DNA of 64,000 bases from Microbacterium sp. EST19A (GTDB lineage: Bacteria > Actinomycetota > Actinomycetes > Actinomycetales > Microbacteriaceae). The stretch covers positions 1,488,001 through 1,552,000 of the forward strand of contig NZ_JAHXYZ010000002.1 in assembly GCF_019969685.1 (NCBI RefSeq). The letters are read 5' to 3'. Shown here one piece after another: positions 26,901 to 38,133 of the stretch. The translations under genes and the position numbers were made by a program. The notes under the pieces were generated by a model. It worked only from the letters and a program-made list of their open reading frames with translations, searched no databases and was not told the DNA's origin. Position 1 is the first letter of the stretch, and each line of letters starts with the position of its first letter.

Positions 26901-27633
26901 TCGGGGCCCCGTTCCCGATGCTCCGCATGGCGCGGAACCAGCGAACGGCCGCGAGCAGGCAGAATGCGGCGGCCGCGGCGAAGAAGAAGGCGTAGGCGAC
27001 GGCGAAGACGCTCGCCCAGCCCCACAGCACGTAGACGAAGCAGACCACCCCGTAGTCGACCGGCAGCAGGATGACGGAGCGCAGAGCCCCACCGCCCCCG
27101 ATCTGCGCGGATGAGGCGATCCCCTTCGACGATTTCAGGAGGTCGTTCAGGATCATGCCGAAGAAGGTCGCGGTCGCGACCACGGCGAACGCGAGCGGCA
27201 CCAGCAGGTACGGGGTGGGCAGATCCGTGAAGCGGAAGAGTCCGATCGCGGTGGCGATCGGGAGCGAGACGATCTTGATGGCGTCGATGAAGTGGTCCAG
27301 CCACTCCCCCGCGATCGACCCGCCACCGCGCAGTCGCGCGACCTGGCCGTCGGCCGAATCGAGCGCGTAGCCGACCGCGAGCAGGAGCCAGACGAGGAAC
27401 CCGGTCCACCACGCCGGCGTCGCGAGCGCGAGGACGAGGATGCCGGAGAAGGTGAACACGGCACTCACCGCGGTGACGCCGTTCGGCGAGAGACCGATGC
27501 GGTGGGCGACGGCCGCGAAGACGCGGCCGACCGGGCGATTCACGTACACACTGTAGGCGGGAGCGCCCTTCGCGCGGCCCTTCTGCGCCGAGGACAGGCG
27601 CCGCATCGAATCCGCAAAACTCTCCGTGGCCAT
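26890..27633 (-). CDS. CDP-alcohol phosphatidyltransferase family protein
   Basis: This 247-aa membrane enzyme moves a phospho-alcohol from CDP-alcohol to an acceptor. The complete signature D-G-x2-A-R-x8-G-x3-D-x3-D is visible around residues 93-118. About six helices follow the family pattern. It is first in a two-gene unit with the GT2 enzyme. In this setting it could make a phosphoinositol- or glycerol-containing lipid or polymer rather than a housekeeping phospholipid. A TagD-like cytidylyltransferase 12 kb away could supply CDP-alcohol. That link is inference. GGAGGGG lies before the ATG. Confidence 0.88.
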   Translation of the reverse strand: MATESFADSMRRLSSAQKGRAKGAPAYSVYVNRPVGRVFAAVAHRIGLSPNGVTAVSAVFTFSGILVLALATPAWWTGFLVWLLLAVGYALDSADGQVARLRGGGSIAGEWLDHFIDAIKIVSLPIATAIGLFRFTDLPTPYLLVPLAFAVVATATFFGMILNDLLKSSKGIASSAQIGGGGALRSVILLPVDYGVVCFVYVLWGWASVFAVAYAFFFAAAAAFCLLAAVRWFRAMRSIGNGAPNAG

Positions 27634-27684
27634 TCGGCGTGTCCCCTCCGTCGAACCCCACAGAACGGGGCCTCATCCACCAGA

Positions 27685-27690
27685 TAGAGT
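27685..27690 (+). promoter_or_regulatory. -10 element between divergent EPS genes
   Basis: TAGAGT on the plus strand points toward the double glycosyltransferase gene. Read on the other strand, the same site gives TACTCT/TATCTG pointing toward the CDP-alcohol transferase, so the two promoters overlap. A CTGGGGA motif follows at 27715. Confidence 0.4.
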
Positions 27691-27759
27691 ATGCCTTGCC
27701 GAGGGGGCACGCATCTGGGGAGCGTCGCTGACGCCTCGGCGAAGGGGAGGACCATTGCA

Positions 27760-29973
27760 ATGACCCTTGTCGACCCTCCGAACGCAGCCACTCGGCCTCG
27801 CGTTCTCATCAGTGCGTATGCCTGCGGTCCTGATCAAGGCCCGGAAGCGACGGCCGGCTGGGCGCTCGCACGCGCCGCAGCCGAGACCGGCGATGTCTGG
27901 ATCCTCACCCGCGAGCGCTTCCGCGACGCGCTGTCGACCGCGCTGGCCGAGTCTCCGGAACTCGCCGCCAGGGTCACCGTCGTGCACATCGACCTGCCCG
28001 CTCGCGTGATGCGCCTGAAGCGCCGCGCCTGGGACCTCTACTGGTACTACGCGCTGTGGCAGCGCCTCGCGGGGAAGACCGCAGCGCGACTCCACGCCGA
28101 CATCTCGTTCGACGTCGCGCACCACGTCAGCTTCGCGAACGACTGGCTGCCGTGCGGCATCTCGAAGCTCGACGTCCCTGTCGTCTGGGGTCCCGTCGGG
28201 GGCGCGAGCCGCGTTCCGATCACGGCGCTCCGCCGCTGGCTGGGCGTGCGCGGCACCGTGACCGAGCTCGCCCGAACCGCCCTCACCGCTCTCCCCCGCG
28301 CGGTCTGGGGCGACCCGACCGCGCGTCGCGCCGCACTCGTGGTCGCGCAGAACCCCGACGTCGCGCACCGGTTCCGCCGGGCGAAGCGCGTCGTCGTCGA
28401 GCCGAACGCCGCGTTCGCCGAGGAGATCCCGCCGCATCGCGGCAGCGACTCCGGACGCATCGCGGTCTTCGCCGGGCGCCTGCTGGCCTGGAAGGGCGCG
28501 GCCCTCGCGATCGAGACGATCTCACGACCGGCTGCCGACGGGTGGCGTCTGCTCATCCTCGGCGAGGGCTATGAGCGCAGGCGACTGCAGCGGCTCGTGC
28601 AGACGCTCGGCGTCGCCGACCGCGTCGACTTCCTCGGGCACCTGCCGCGCGACGAGACGCTCGACACCCTCGCCGCGTCCGACGCGCTGCTCTTCCCGTC
28701 GATGCACGACCAGGCGGGATGGATCGTCGGGGAGGCGAGCGCGATGGGGCTCCCGGTGGTGTGCCTCGACCTGGGCGGGCCGCCCACGCTCGCCGACGTC
28801 AACGCCCGCGTCGTCGCCGCTGCTGCTCCGAACCTCCCCGACCGCCTCGCCCAGACGCTGCGCGACACGTCCGCGACACCGGGGCGACCGCATCGGCGAT
28901 GGGCCGAGGACCGGCTGCCGGCGATCGTCGGCGACTGGTACACGACGGCGATGAGCGGACGACGACGACCGCTCGCGGTGATGGAGTCGCTCACCCGGCT
29001 TCGCCCGACCACGAATCCGTACCTGGTGCAGCTGTGCGAGTCGCTCGACCGCACGCCCGGCATCGACCTGTCGTTCTTCAGCTGGAAGCGCGCCATCCTC
29101 GGCCGCCTCAACGTGCTGCACGTGCACTGGCCCGAGCTCCTCGTCGGCGGCCACCGCCTGTCCGGCCGGATCGCTCGACGCCTTCTCACCGCGGTGTTCC
29201 TCCTCCGGGCCCGCCTGACCGGCGTCGCGATCGTGCGGACGCTGCACAACCTCGAGCGCCCGTCCGACATGGCGAAGATCGACCTCGTGCTGCTCGACGC
29301 CGTCGACCGCCTCACGACACTCACGATCACGCTGAACGACGACACACCCCTCCCCGAGGGACATGCGCGGCGGACGATCCTTCACGGGCACTACCGCGAC
29401 TGGTTCGCGTCGTACCCCACGCCGCCGGCGATCGAGGGCCGGATGGGCTACGTCGGTCTGATCCGCCGGTACAAGGGCGTGGAGCAGCTGATCGAGGCGT
29501 TCCGGGCGCTGGATGCCGATGGCTCGAGCCTCTCGGTCGCGGGGCGGCCCTCCACCGACGATCTGGAAGCCGAGCTGATCGGCCTCGCCGCGGGCGATGA
29601 CCGGATCGAGTTTCACTTCCGCTTCCTCGACGACGCCGAACTGGTGGCGCGGATCTCCGAGGCGGAGTTCATCGTGCTGCCGTACCGGCACATGCACAAC
29701 TCCGGCACCGCGCTGGCCGCTCTCTCGGTCGGACGGGCGATCCTCGTTCCCGACAACACCGTCAACCGGGCGCTCGCGATCGAGGTCGGCGAGCGCTGGG
29801 TGCACCTCTTCGACGGCGAACTGACGGATGCCGATCTGGCGCGCGTGCGCTCCGCGGTCTCGGCCGGGATCGAGGGGTCGCCCGATCTCTCTCAGCGCGA
29901 CTGGTCGACGGTCGGCGCCGAGCATTCCCTCGCCTTCCATGCTGCCGCCGCGCTGCGGAAGGCACGTCGATGA
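27760..29973 (+). CDS. Two-domain glycosyltransferase (GT4 fused to a GumK-like GT-B enzyme)
   Basis: This 737-aa protein is twice the normal size. Residues 1-400 form a complete GT4-like enzyme with W-G-P-V-G-G, the donor block F-A-G-R-L-L-A-W-K-G, and D-Q-A-G-W-I-V-G-E-A-S. Residues 405-737 form a second GT-B enzyme with L-H-V-H-W-P-E-L-L, T-L-H-N-L-E-R-P, Y-V-G-L-I-R-R-Y-K-G and N-S-G-T-A-L-A-A, as in GumK-like glucuronosyl/mannosyl transferases. It may add two successive sugars. AAGGGGAGG is placed 9 bases before the ATG. It overlaps the next gene by ATGA. No frameshift or stop separates the halves. Confidence 0.88.
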   Translation: MTLVDPPNAATRPRVLISAYACGPDQGPEATAGWALARAAAETGDVWILTRERFRDALSTALAESPELAARVTVVHIDLPARVMRLKRRAWDLYWYYALWQRLAGKTAARLHADISFDVAHHVSFANDWLPCGISKLDVPVVWGPVGGASRVPITALRRWLGVRGTVTELARTALTALPRAVWGDPTARRAALVVAQNPDVAHRFRRAKRVVVEPNAAFAEEIPPHRGSDSGRIAVFAGRLLAWKGAALAIETISRPAADGWRLLILGEGYERRRLQRLVQTLGVADRVDFLGHLPRDETLDTLAASDALLFPSMHDQAGWIVGEASAMGLPVVCLDLGGPPTLADVNARVVAAAAPNLPDRLAQTLRDTSATPGRPHRRWAEDRLPAIVGDWYTTAMSGRRRPLAVMESLTRLRPTTNPYLVQLCESLDRTPGIDLSFFSWKRAILGRLNVLHVHWPELLVGGHRLSGRIARRLLTAVFLLRARLTGVAIVRTLHNLERPSDMAKIDLVLLDAVDRLTTLTITLNDDTPLPEGHARRTILHGHYRDWFASYPTPPAIEGRMGYVGLIRRYKGVEQLIEAFRALDADGSSLSVAGRPSTDDLEAELIGLAAGDDRIEFHFRFLDDAELVARISEAEFIVLPYRHMHNSGTALAALSVGRAILVPDNTVNRALAIEVGERWVHLFDGELTDADLARVRSAVSAGIEGSPDLSQRDWSTVGAEHSLAFHAAAALRKARR

Positions 29974-31643
29974 CCGGTGGCGTCCGGATCGCCGTGGCGA
30001 TTCCGACCTACCGGCGCCCCGAGCGTCTCACCAGCCTCCTCGCTGTGCTCCCGCTCCGCTTCGCGGAGCTCGACGACCGCGACAGCGTCGACGTCTTCGT
30101 GATCGACAACGACCCGGAGGGCAGTGCGAGGGGCGTCGCGACGGCGCCGTCGCCCGGCATCCGTGTCACCTACGCTCCCGAGCCGACCCCGGGAATCGCA
30201 GCCGCTCGCCAGCACGCACTCGACGTGACGGGCGAGTACGACCTTCTGGCGTTCATCGACGACGACGAGGTCCCACGGGCGGACTGGCTTCGTGCGCTCG
30301 TCGACACCTGGCGCCGCACCGGTGCCGCGGCGGTCGCCGGGCACGTGCACACCGAGTTCCCGGCCGGCACCGATCCGTGGGTGCTGGCATCCGGCCTCTT
30401 CGCGCGCCCTCTCCGCGCGGACGGCGAGTCGCTGCCCGCCGCCGGCGCCGGCAATCTCCTGCTCGACCTGGAGCAGGTCCGTGCTGCGGGGATCTCCTTC
30501 GACACCTCGCTCGGCCTCTCCGGCGGTGAAGACACTCTCTTCACCCGCGCGATCGTCCGTGCGGGCGGCCGCGTCGTCGCCTGCCCTGCATCGGTCGCCG
30601 AGGATGAGCTCGAGGCCGAGCGCGCGACCCGGCGCTTCGCGCTGGCGCGAGCCCGGCATCACGGACAGACGCAGTCGGTGGTCGAGCTGCGCATGGCGCA
30701 CGATGCTCCGGCGCGAGTCCGCTCGCGAGTGCGCAACCTCGTCAAGGGCGCCGGCTGGTCCGCTCGCGGTGCCGTTCGCTGCGTGACCGGGGTGCTGTCC
30801 GGCTCGCTTCCGCGCCGCGCCGGCGGAGCGCGCGAGGTGCAGCGCGGAATCGGACTGGTGCAGGGCGCGCTCGGCGCCGCCGCGCCGGAGTACGCGCGCG
30901 ACGCCCGCCCCGCACGCAGTGCTCGTCGTGTGCGGGCCGCGCTGCGCCGCACCGCGCGCAGCGTCTCTCCGGTGTTCCGCTCCGTGGTGAGCGTCGACAC
31001 CGCCCGCAAGGTCGTCGTCCTCACGCTCGACGACGGCCCTGATCCCGAGTGGACCCCTCGCATCCTCGACGAGCTCGCCCGGCGCGGCACGACGGCGACG
31101 TTCTTCGTGCTGCTCACCCGCACCGGCACGCACTCCGAGCTCCTGAAGAGGATCGTCGCCGAGGGGCACGAGCTCGCTCTGCACGGGGCGGATCACCGGC
31201 GGCTGACGTCGTTCACCGGCGCCGAGGCGCTGCGGATGCTGCAGTCGTCTCGTGCCGAGCTCGAGCAGCTGTCCGGCGTGCCGATCCGCTGGTACCGGCC
31301 CCCGTACGGAGCCCTGTCGCCGGCGACCTGGCAGGCGGTTCACCGAGCCGGCATGACCCCGGTGCTCTGGACGACCAGTGTGCTCGACGGGCGCGACGCG
31401 GAGCATTCGGAGCGGCTCGCCCGAGCGACGTCGGGAATCGAGGCGGGAGCGATCGTCCTCGCCCACGACTCCCGCGCCGGCGCAGCCGACGGCGTCGACG
31501 ACCCCGAGATCACGCCTTTCGATCGAGTGGCGCTGATCTCGGACGTCCTCGACGAGTACGAGCGGCGCGGGCTGCGTGCGGTCTCGCTGGCGAACGCGCT
31601 GCTCTCTGGCCGGCTGCGCCGACGGATGGTGCTCGTCGGCTGA
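29970..31643 (+). CDS. GT2 glycosyltransferase fused to NodB-type polysaccharide deacetylase (CE4)
   Basis: This 557-aa protein joins two activities. Residues 1-225 are a GT-A glycosyltransferase (A-I-P-T-Y-R-R-P, F-I-D-D-D-E, G-G-E-D-T-L-F). Residues 225-340 are a basic linker. Residues 345-540 are a CE4 deacetylase with L-T-L-D-D-G-P-D-P, H-G-A-D-H for the metal His pair, Y-R-P-P-Y-G, and L-A-H-D-S. All CE4 catalytic motifs are kept. There is no clear signal peptide, so whether the deacetylase half works inside the cell is open. It overlaps the preceding gene by 4 bases and ends inside a terminator stem. Confidence 0.9.
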   Translation: MTGGVRIAVAIPTYRRPERLTSLLAVLPLRFAELDDRDSVDVFVIDNDPEGSARGVATAPSPGIRVTYAPEPTPGIAAARQHALDVTGEYDLLAFIDDDEVPRADWLRALVDTWRRTGAAAVAGHVHTEFPAGTDPWVLASGLFARPLRADGESLPAAGAGNLLLDLEQVRAAGISFDTSLGLSGGEDTLFTRAIVRAGGRVVACPASVAEDELEAERATRRFALARARHHGQTQSVVELRMAHDAPARVRSRVRNLVKGAGWSARGAVRCVTGVLSGSLPRRAGGAREVQRGIGLVQGALGAAAPEYARDARPARSARRVRAALRRTARSVSPVFRSVVSVDTARKVVVLTLDDGPDPEWTPRILDELARRGTTATFFVLLTRTGTHSELLKRIVAEGHELALHGADHRRLTSFTGAEALRMLQSSRAELEQLSGVPIRWYRPPYGALSPATWQAVHRAGMTPVLWTTSVLDGRDAEHSERLARATSGIEAGAIVLAHDSRAGAADGVDDPEITPFDRVALISDVLDEYERRGLRAVSLANALLSGRLRRRMVLVG

Positions 31644-31674
31644 CGACGCCGTTCGGGCGTCGTCAGCCGACGAG
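31632..31674. terminator. Perfect bidirectional terminator containing a stop codon
   Basis: A 19-bp perfect stem (CTCGTCGGCTGACGACGCC and its complement) closes a 5-base loop. The left arm contains the last codons and TGA of the deacetylase fusion. The gene on the other strand ends 2 bases beyond the right arm. Confidence 0.85.
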
Positions 31675-31676
31675 GG

Positions 31677-34541
31677 TCAGCGGGCGGTCACCGGCGCGTG
31701 CGGCGCGCCGATCGCGCGCGTCTGCAGGGACACGCCCAGCAGATCCACGACCTTCCCCGGCAGGGCCGAGACACCGACACCGGGGATCGCCGACGTGAGC
31801 TGCCACGTCGTGGCATCCACGATCGGTGCGCCTTCGGTCAGCACCGACTTCGCGTCGTTGCCGGTCAGCGCCCGGAACTCCTCGATCGTGGTGATGCCAC
31901 GGGTGCCGTTCGGGCCGTCCGCCCAGCATGCGAAGTTCGCGGGCGACGAGGCGGACGACCGGTGGTACAGGTTGGCATCCTGTGAGATGCCGAACTGGCC
32001 GCCCGACCACTTGTTCGTCAGGTCCTGCACGAGCATCGGGCACGCCTGGCCACCGTACGAGAGGATGTTGTTCCGCACGACCACGTCGCTCGTGATCCAC
32101 GGGATCAGCGAGCTGATGCTCTGGATCTCCTGCCGACGCTCATCCTGCATGTAGGTGATCGTTCGTCCGTTGTCGACGATCGTGTTGTTCCAGATGTCGA
32201 CGTCGCCCGAGTCGAACACGAACACACCGCTGTTGCCGTTGCCGATGATGTAGTTGCCTGCCACCGTCGCCGTCTGGCTGAGCTCGATCTCGAGACCCTC
32301 GCGTCCATTGCCCTCGAACACGTTGTTCGTGATGTTGAGCTTCGAGCTCGAGACATCGAACCACAGGCCGGTGGACCCCACGTTGTCGGAGATGATGCTG
32401 CCCGACACGGTCACGTTCGAGGCGCGGGACATCTTCACCCCGCCGGCCACCGGCGTGTAGTTGAACTTCGCGGCGTTGTTACCGGTCACGAGCGAGTTCT
32501 CCACCGTCAGGTTGTCGGTGTCGTTCACCGCGATGCCCAGCAGTCCGTTGCCGGTGACCGTGAGGTTGCGCAGCGTCTTGTTGTCGTTCCAGACGAAGAG
32601 GCCGACGGTCGCGTTGTCGCGGATCACCATGTTCTCGAGGGTGAGTCCGTTGACCTCAGCGCTCACGGCGCCCAGCATCGCGACGGTCGTGGCGTAACGC
32701 TGCACGCCGATACCGCGGACCGTGGTGCCCTCGCCCTGGATCTTCAGACCCTTGGCGAGCGCGCTCGCCTCGACGGCGTGACCCGCCGGGTCATTGCCGA
32801 CGACGATCTGCTTCGCACCCTGATCCACGAAGAAGGTTCCCGCGGTCACTGCCGAACGGCTGGCGACCTGCGTCAGCGGCGCACCGTCGAACCAGACCTG
32901 ATCGGGGTAGCCGGCCAGCGGGTTCGAGCCGTTGACCCACCAGCTCGTCTCATCCTGGCCCTGGCTGAACGACACGCGGCTGTCGAAGAACGTGCTCCAC
33001 GGCGCCGCCCAGCTGCTCCCGGACTGCGACCAGCCGGTGACCGGCTTGGAGCCGTCGAGCCACACGGCCTCACCGGGTGCCGATTGGATCGTCAGCTTCT
33101 TGGAGAAAGGCACCGCGAGGGTCTCGCGGTAGGTGCCCGCGCGCAGCACGATCGTCGAGCCGCTCGGGGCTGCGTCGATCGCACGCTGTGCACCGGCCAC
33201 CGGGTTCGCCTTGGTTCCGTTGCCCGAGCTGCGGGTGCCGTCCGGCACCACGTAGATCGCGTCGGCGGGAGCAGGGTAGGAGGCCTGTCCGACGGGGACG
33301 GATCCTGCGGTGCCGCTACCGGATGCCGGGGGTGTCACCGGCGGAATCACCGGGGGTGTCACCGGCGGAGTCACCGGGGGCGTGACGGGCGGCGTGGTCG
33401 GCTCCGGCTCGGGAGTCGGCGTCGGCGTGGGAGTCGGCGTCGGCGTCGGCGTCGGAGTAGGAGTGGGCGTCGGCGTCGGCGTCGGAGTCGGCTTCGGCGT
33501 AGGCGTCGGAGTCGGCTTGGGCGTGGGAGTCGGCGTCGGCGTCGCGGTCGGGGTCGGCGTCGGGGCCGTGGTCGGCTCCGGTGTCGGCGTGGGCTCCGTG
33601 GTCGGGGTCGGCGTGGGCTCCGTGGTCGGGGTCGGCGTGGGCTCCGTCGTCGGGGTCGGGACCGGCTCCTGGGTCGGCACCGGCGTCGGCGTCGGGACCG
33701 GCTCGGGAGCGGCCTGAAGGTCGTCGGAGCTCACGCTGAGCTCGTCGACGCTCACGGCCAGGGGCTGATTGCCGGGCGACATGTACGTCTGGACGCCGGG
33801 CGTACCGGCGGTCCGCACGGCCTCCGCAGATCCGTCCGTCACCTTCATCTGCCAGCGCGGCGTCTCGGTGCCGACGATCCAGGCACGCGCGCGCACCGTC
33901 ACGTCATCGGTGCCGTCCGCCTCGATCTCCACCCGCACGGCGGCGCCCTCGGGCACCTCGCCGATCAGGAGGAGGTCCTGACGGATCACCGTCTGGGTGT
34001 CGTTCGCGTCGTAGCGGCCGATCGAGAGCACGCCGCGCGACTGGGTGTCGAGCCGGAAGCGGGCACCGTAGTACCCCGACTCGCTGTTGCGCGTCGTCAC
34101 GATGGTCGTCGCGCCATAGCCGGCGGTCGGCACCGCGGAGTAGCGGATCGTCGCGCCGACGGTCGCGTCGGTCGCCGTCGCTGTCGTCGCGACGTGGATG
34201 CTCCGGTGCCCGCCGCTGGTCGCGATCACGCCGGCATCATCGCTCACCGAGACGTCGGATGCGGGGGATGACACGTAGCCGTCGCCCCACCCTCCCGTCG
34301 TCGTGCGGGTGAACGTGTCTGTCCAGGTCTCGGTGCCATCGGCATCCGTCGTGGTCTGCGCATCGCCGGAGGCGAGTGCGCTGCCGGGTTCGGGAACCGA
34401 TTCATCGACGGCGGCGCCTGCCGCGGACGGGACGGCGAGTGCGCCGATCACGAGCGCGACGGTCATCGCGGTCCAGATCGATCGAGGGGTATGCGGACGG
34501 TTCGACGATCGCGGGGACGCGACCTGGCGGAACGAAGTCAT
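31677..34541 (-). CDS. Secreted right-handed beta-helix protein with (TP)n linker
   Basis: This 954-aa secreted protein has a signal peptide cleaved near A-A-G-A-A (about residue 43). Residues 70-272 are the same unnamed beta domain that occurs twice in the 1,877-aa matrix protein (T-F-T-R-T then G-W-G; A-R-F-R-L; P-R-W-Q). Residues 274-417 are a Pro-Thr linker with long TP runs and V-T-P-P repeats. Residues 420-954 form a parallel beta-helix (repeated N-N-V-F, N-G-N-S-G-V-F, N-N-I-L rungs), as in pectate lyases, lyases and epimerases that act on polysaccharide. It may cut or modify the EPS made here. Catalytic residues cannot be assigned by eye. Confidence 0.88.
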   Translation of the reverse strand: MTSFRQVASPRSSNRPHTPRSIWTAMTVALVIGALAVPSAAGAAVDESVPEPGSALASGDAQTTTDADGTETWTDTFTRTTTGGWGDGYVSSPASDVSVSDDAGVIATSGGHRSIHVATTATATDATVGATIRYSAVPTAGYGATTIVTTRNSESGYYGARFRLDTQSRGVLSIGRYDANDTQTVIRQDLLLIGEVPEGAAVRVEIEADGTDDVTVRARAWIVGTETPRWQMKVTDGSAEAVRTAGTPGVQTYMSPGNQPLAVSVDELSVSSDDLQAAPEPVPTPTPVPTQEPVPTPTTEPTPTPTTEPTPTPTTEPTPTPEPTTAPTPTPTATPTPTPTPKPTPTPTPKPTPTPTPTPTPTPTPTPTPTPTPTPTPEPEPTTPPVTPPVTPPVTPPVIPPVTPPASGSGTAGSVPVGQASYPAPADAIYVVPDGTRSSGNGTKANPVAGAQRAIDAAPSGSTIVLRAGTYRETLAVPFSKKLTIQSAPGEAVWLDGSKPVTGWSQSGSSWAAPWSTFFDSRVSFSQGQDETSWWVNGSNPLAGYPDQVWFDGAPLTQVASRSAVTAGTFFVDQGAKQIVVGNDPAGHAVEASALAKGLKIQGEGTTVRGIGVQRYATTVAMLGAVSAEVNGLTLENMVIRDNATVGLFVWNDNKTLRNLTVTGNGLLGIAVNDTDNLTVENSLVTGNNAAKFNYTPVAGGVKMSRASNVTVSGSIISDNVGSTGLWFDVSSSKLNITNNVFEGNGREGLEIELSQTATVAGNYIIGNGNSGVFVFDSGDVDIWNNTIVDNGRTITYMQDERRQEIQSISSLIPWITSDVVVRNNILSYGGQACPMLVQDLTNKWSGGQFGISQDANLYHRSSASSPANFACWADGPNGTRGITTIEEFRALTGNDAKSVLTEGAPIVDATTWQLTSAIPGVGVSALPGKVVDLLGVSLQTRAIGAPHAPVTAR
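33337..33709 (-). repeat. Low-complexity tract encoding TPPV, TP and TTEPTP repeats
   Basis: Short tandem units (6 bases for Thr-Pro, 12 for V-T-P-P, and about 24 for the T-T-E-P-T-P-T-P unit) encode the linker of the beta-helix protein. Near-identical DNA units make length change by slippage likely. It is not a CRISPR array. Confidence 0.7.
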
Positions 34542-34739
34542 ATGGGAGAGCCCGGGCCTTTATGTGGGGGATCGTGCTTCTGACAGCGAGCTCGGGCGAT
34601 CCGTCACCGGTCGCGTCGTCGTCACGATGCGACCGTGTTCTTGCGGGAACCACTCGAGTTCTGGCCCCTCCCCGCTGCGCACCATACCCCATGAACCTGG
34701 AAAAGCTCCCCCATCCCGGTCTCGCCGCAGAGCATCCGA

Positions 34740-34745
34740 TAGAGT
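34740..34745 (+). promoter_or_regulatory. Possible -10 element of the rml operon
   Basis: TAGAGT lies 93 bases before the rmlA ATG. The 297-base gap at 34542-34838 separates divergent genes and also has a small hairpin (GACGGC/GCCGTC near 34772). No clear -35 box or ORF is seen. Confidence 0.35.
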
Positions 34746-34838
34746 CGTCGGATACGGCTGTGGGGGTCGTGGACGGCAGGGGATGGCCGTCTGCTCTGTG
34801 ACGCCACCACGGACACCGACGTTTTCACGAGGGGGATC

Positions 34839-36706
<1,868 letters not shown>

Positions 36707-36711
36707 GAGCG

Positions 36712-38133
36712 ATGACCGAGTTCGGCAAGACGCTGACGGTCACCGAGACCCCGATTCCGGGGCTGCTCGTCGTGGAGCTGCCGGTGCACGGCGACTCGCG
36801 GGGCTGGTTCAAGGAGAACTGGCAGCGCGAGAAGATGGTCGCGGCAGGTCTCCCCGACTTCGGGCCGGTGCAGAACAACGTCTCGTTCAACGACGCGGTC
36901 GGCACCACGCGCGGCATCCACGCCGAGCCGTGGGACAAGTGGGTGTCTGTCGCGACCGGCCGGATCTTCGGCGCCTGGGTCGATCTGCGCGCCGGCGAAT
37001 CGTTCGGTGCGGTCTTCACGACCGAGATCGATCCGTCGCGCGCGATCCTCGTGCCGCGGGGCGTCGGGAACTCTTACCAGACCCTCGAGCCCGACACCGC
37101 GTACACGTATCTCGTCAACGACCACTGGTCGCCGGATGCCGCGTACTCCTTCCTGAACCTCGCCGACGAGACCGCCGCGATCGCCTGGCCGATCCCGCTG
37201 TCCGAGGTGGAGATCTCGCCCAAGGACCTCGCGCACCCGCGTCTCTCCGATGTCACCCCGATCGGACCGCGCAAGACGCTGGTGGTCGGTGCGGCCGGTC
37301 AGCTCGGGCTCGCGCTGCGTGAGGCCCTCGGCGACGTCGCTCACGTCGAGTACGCCACGCGCGAGACGCTCGACCTGGGCTCCGACCTGTCGACCGCACG
37401 GCGCTGGCGGGACTACGGCACCATCATCAACGCCGCGGCGTACACGGCGGTCGACCTCGCCGAGACCGCAGAAGGACGGCAGGACGCCTGGGCGGCGAAC
37501 GTCACGGGTGTCGCGGCGCTCGCCCGCATCGCGACCGAGAACGGCATCACCGTCGTCCACGTCTCGAGCGACTACGTCTTCGACGGCACGAGCACCCGAC
37601 CGTACACCGAGACCGATGCGGTGCGTCCGCTCGGCGTCTACGGCCAGACGAAGGCGGCCGGCGATGCCGTCGTCGCCACGGTGCCGCGGCACTACATCGT
37701 CCGCACGTCGTGGGTGATCGGCGAGGGCCGCAACTTCGTGCGCACCATGGCATCGCTCGCCGATCGGGGGATCGCTCCGCGCGTCGTCGGAGACCAGATC
37801 GGCCGCCTGACGTTCACCGAGGATCTCGCCGCCGCGATCGTGCACCTGGTGTCGCACGAGGCGCCGTACGGCGTGTACAACGTGACGGGCGAGGGCGAAC
37901 CGCGCTCCTGGGCCGACATCGCTCGCGCGGTCTACCGGCTCACGGGCCACGACCCGTCCTCCGTCACCGACGTGTCGACCGAGGAGTACTTCGCAGGTCA
38001 GGCCGGACCCATCGCCCCGCGGCCGCTCAACAGCGTCCTCGATCTGACCCGGATCACGGCGACCGGCTGGACGCCCCGCGACGCGGATGCCGCACTCGAG
38101 GCGTACCTCGCGACGGCGGCGAGCGAGGTCTAG
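36712..38133 (+). CDS. Fused dTDP-4-keto-rhamnose 3,5-epimerase and reductase (RmlC-RmlD)
   Basis: This 473-aa bifunctional enzyme completes dTDP-L-rhamnose. Residues 1-180 are the cupin epimerase (G-D-S-R-G-W-F-K-E, T-R-G-I-H-A with the catalytic His, V-P-R-G-V-G-N-S-Y). Residues 185-473 are the reductase: G-A-A-G-Q-L-G, then S-S-D-Y-V-F-D-G, Y-G-Q-T-K for Y-x3-K, and R-T-S-W-V. This fusion is known from Microbacteriaceae and relatives; separate genes are usual elsewhere. Its stop shares the palindrome CTAG with the stop of the gene on the other strand. Confidence 0.94.
   Translation: MTEFGKTLTVTETPIPGLLVVELPVHGDSRGWFKENWQREKMVAAGLPDFGPVQNNVSFNDAVGTTRGIHAEPWDKWVSVATGRIFGAWVDLRAGESFGAVFTTEIDPSRAILVPRGVGNSYQTLEPDTAYTYLVNDHWSPDAAYSFLNLADETAAIAWPIPLSEVEISPKDLAHPRLSDVTPIGPRKTLVVGAAGQLGLALREALGDVAHVEYATRETLDLGSDLSTARRWRDYGTIINAAAYTAVDLAETAEGRQDAWAANVTGVAALARIATENGITVVHVSSDYVFDGTSTRPYTETDAVRPLGVYGQTKAAGDAVVATVPRHYIVRTSWVIGEGRNFVRTMASLADRGIAPRVVGDQIGRLTFTEDLAAAIVHLVSHEAPYGVYNVTGEGEPRSWADIARAVYRLTGHDPSSVTDVSTEEYFAGQAGPIAPRPLNSVLDLTRITATGWTPRDADAALEAYLATAASEV

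Noticed and set aside
27760..29973. Frameshift or assembly fusion of two glycosyltransferase genes
   Set aside because: The frame is continuous, no second ribosome binding site or start lies at the junction, and codon use does not change.
33337..33709. Regular short repeats considered as a CRISPR array
   Set aside because: The units are 6-24 bases with no unique spacers and translate in frame as a Thr-Pro linker.
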